A DNA stretch of 64,000 nt from Bacteroidales bacterium UBA3743. Lineage in GTDB: Bacteria; Bacteroidota; Bacteroidia; Bacteroidales; Paludibacteraceae. The stretch spans positions 235,331 through 299,330 of the forward strand of contig DFGT01000031.1 in assembly GCA_002371265.1 (NCBI GenBank), written 5' to 3'. The position numbers were made by a program, and so were the translations under genes. Below the pieces are notes generated by a model. That model did no database searches. It saw nothing but the letters and a program-made list of their open reading frames with translations, and was not told where the DNA came from. Shown here piece by piece: positions 62,964 through 64,000 of the stretch (the stretch's first letter is position 1; every line of letters starts with the position of its first letter).

Positions 62964-63965
62964 ATGAAAATAGGCAATATAGAATTTTCTGAATACCCTC
63001 TCTTCCTTGCCCCTATGGAAGACGTTACTGATATCTCATTCAGAAAAATGTGTAAAAAATTCGGTGCTGATCTCGTCTACACTGAATTTGTCTCTGCCGA
63101 CGCACTTATCAGAAATATCCAACGAACAGAAGATAAGATGACAATTGACGACTCCGAACGTCCTACCGTCATCCAACTTTACGGTAAAGATACAGAAACA
63201 ATCGTCGAAGCAGCTAAAATCGCAGAAGCAGCTAAACCAGATATCATCGACATAAACTTCGGCTGCCCTGTAAAAAAAATTGCCGGTAAAGGAGGAGGTG
63301 CTGGTTTGCTACGTGATATTCCAAAACTACTGGAAATTACTCGTGAAGTAGTGAAAGCAGTGAAACTGCCAGTGACTGTGAAAACCAGATTGGGCTGGGA
63401 CAGCAATAATCTTATCATAACAACTCTTGCCGAACAAATTCAAGACTGCGGTGCACAGGCATTGGCTATCCACGGAAGAACTCGTGCTCAAATGTATACA
63501 GGTGAAGCTGACTGGACTCTAATAGGTGAAGTCAAAAACAATCCGCGTATTCATATTCCTATCATAGGAAATGGTGATGTCACTACTCCAGAAAGAGCAA
63601 AAGAATGTTTTGATAAATACGGAGTGGATGCAGTAATGATAGGTAGAGCAACATTTGGAAGACCATGGATTTTCAAAGAATGTAAAGATTATATCCATGG
63701 TAAAGAATCAGAAAAACTCAACACTCATGATTGTCTGAATATTCTAAAACAGATGATTAATGAAAATATAGAAATGTTCGATGGAGACGAGAGAAAAGGT
63801 ATCACACACACACGTCGACACCTCGCTTCTACTCCAATTTTCAAAGGCATTGATAATTTCAGAAAAACAAGAATTGAAATGCTTCGCACAGAAGTGAGAA
63901 AAGATCTATTTGATATTATCGATTCCACCGAACCTTTGATTGAAGAAGCAAAAAATCAGCAATAA
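62964..63965 (+). CDS. dusB: tRNA dihydrouridine synthase
   Basis: 333 residues. FMN-dependent reduction of uridine in the tRNA D-loop. Motifs: LAPMEDVTDISFRKMCKKFG at the start, INFGCPVKKIAGKGGGAGLL with the catalytic Cys, and IHGRTRAQMYTGEADW, then GNGDVTTPERA and MIGRATFGRPW. The length and order match DusB. Its promoter overlaps that of the divergent U32 gene; both may act on RNA. Confidence 0.94.
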   Translation: MKIGNIEFSEYPLFLAPMEDVTDISFRKMCKKFGADLVYTEFVSADALIRNIQRTEDKMTIDDSERPTVIQLYGKDTETIVEAAKIAEAAKPDIIDINFGCPVKKIAGKGGGAGLLRDIPKLLEITREVVKAVKLPVTVKTRLGWDSNNLIITTLAEQIQDCGAQALAIHGRTRAQMYTGEADWTLIGEVKNNPRIHIPIIGNGDVTTPERAKECFDKYGVDAVMIGRATFGRPWIFKECKDYIHGKESEKLNTHDCLNILKQMINENIEMFDGDERKGITHTRRHLASTPIFKGIDNFRKTRIEMLRTEVRKDLFDIIDSTEPLIEEAKNQQ

Positions 63966-64000
63966 AAAAAGACGGGATAAATGAAGTGCACCCCAAAAGT

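Overview
The window looks like chromosome of a low-GC member of the Bacteroidales (Prevotella/Bacteroides-like). The supports are: -7 boxes of the form TAnnTTTG in front of many genes; the fused aspartokinase-homoserine dehydrogenase thrA followed by an ApgM-type gene and thrC, with no thrB; secreted proteins ending in type IX secretion (T9SS) C-terminal domains; a SusC-like/OMP_b-brl outer-membrane receptor; a BspA-type leucine-rich-repeat protein; and a GPH sugar symporter. No rRNA, tRNA or CRISPR array was seen.

Layout. 1-15 kb: the start of dut (cut by the edge), a secreted GH-A clan glycosidase with CBM6 and T9SS tail, a membrane protein of unknown function, an OmpA/TSP3 outer-membrane protein and a 2965-residue repeat protein, all on the minus strand. 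15.4-20.5 kb: the threonine operon thrA-apgM-thrC. 20.7-25.3 kb: an accessory stretch with a small-protein/zeta-toxin-like pair, a second copy of it broken by a dispersed repeat, a lipoprotein, a Sel1-type protein, gene remnants, and a small XRE regulator behind a long structured RNA leader. 25.3-32.2 kb: an AlbA_2/Schlafen-type regulator divergent from a four-gene operon (dynamin-like GTPase, second P-loop GTPase with coiled coil, tail-anchored membrane protein, LRAT-like acyltransferase/peptidase). This operon is the best candidate in the window for an undescribed system.

32.5-40 kb: CYTH protein and OMP_b-brl receptor, then a housekeeping operon (small membrane protein, argH, rsfS, ftsH). 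40-54 kb: BspA-like protein, a sigma-54/terminator sRNA candidate, GPH transporter with glutaminyl cyclase, flippase, a secreted DUF695-RraB-like protein, PHP phosphoesterase, a HigBA pair, mscL, and a paralogue of the first glycosidase. 54-64 kb: TPR protein plus outer-membrane barrel, DjlA-like co-chaperone, uvrC, three parS-like palindromes, a U32 protease family gene and dusB.

Intergenic spaces carry several families of palindromic dispersed repeats (called A, B, C and D here). One composite of families B and C also carries a complete housekeeping promoter, present four times between 20.8 and 24.7 kb. Functions come from reading motifs by eye; no database search was possible.
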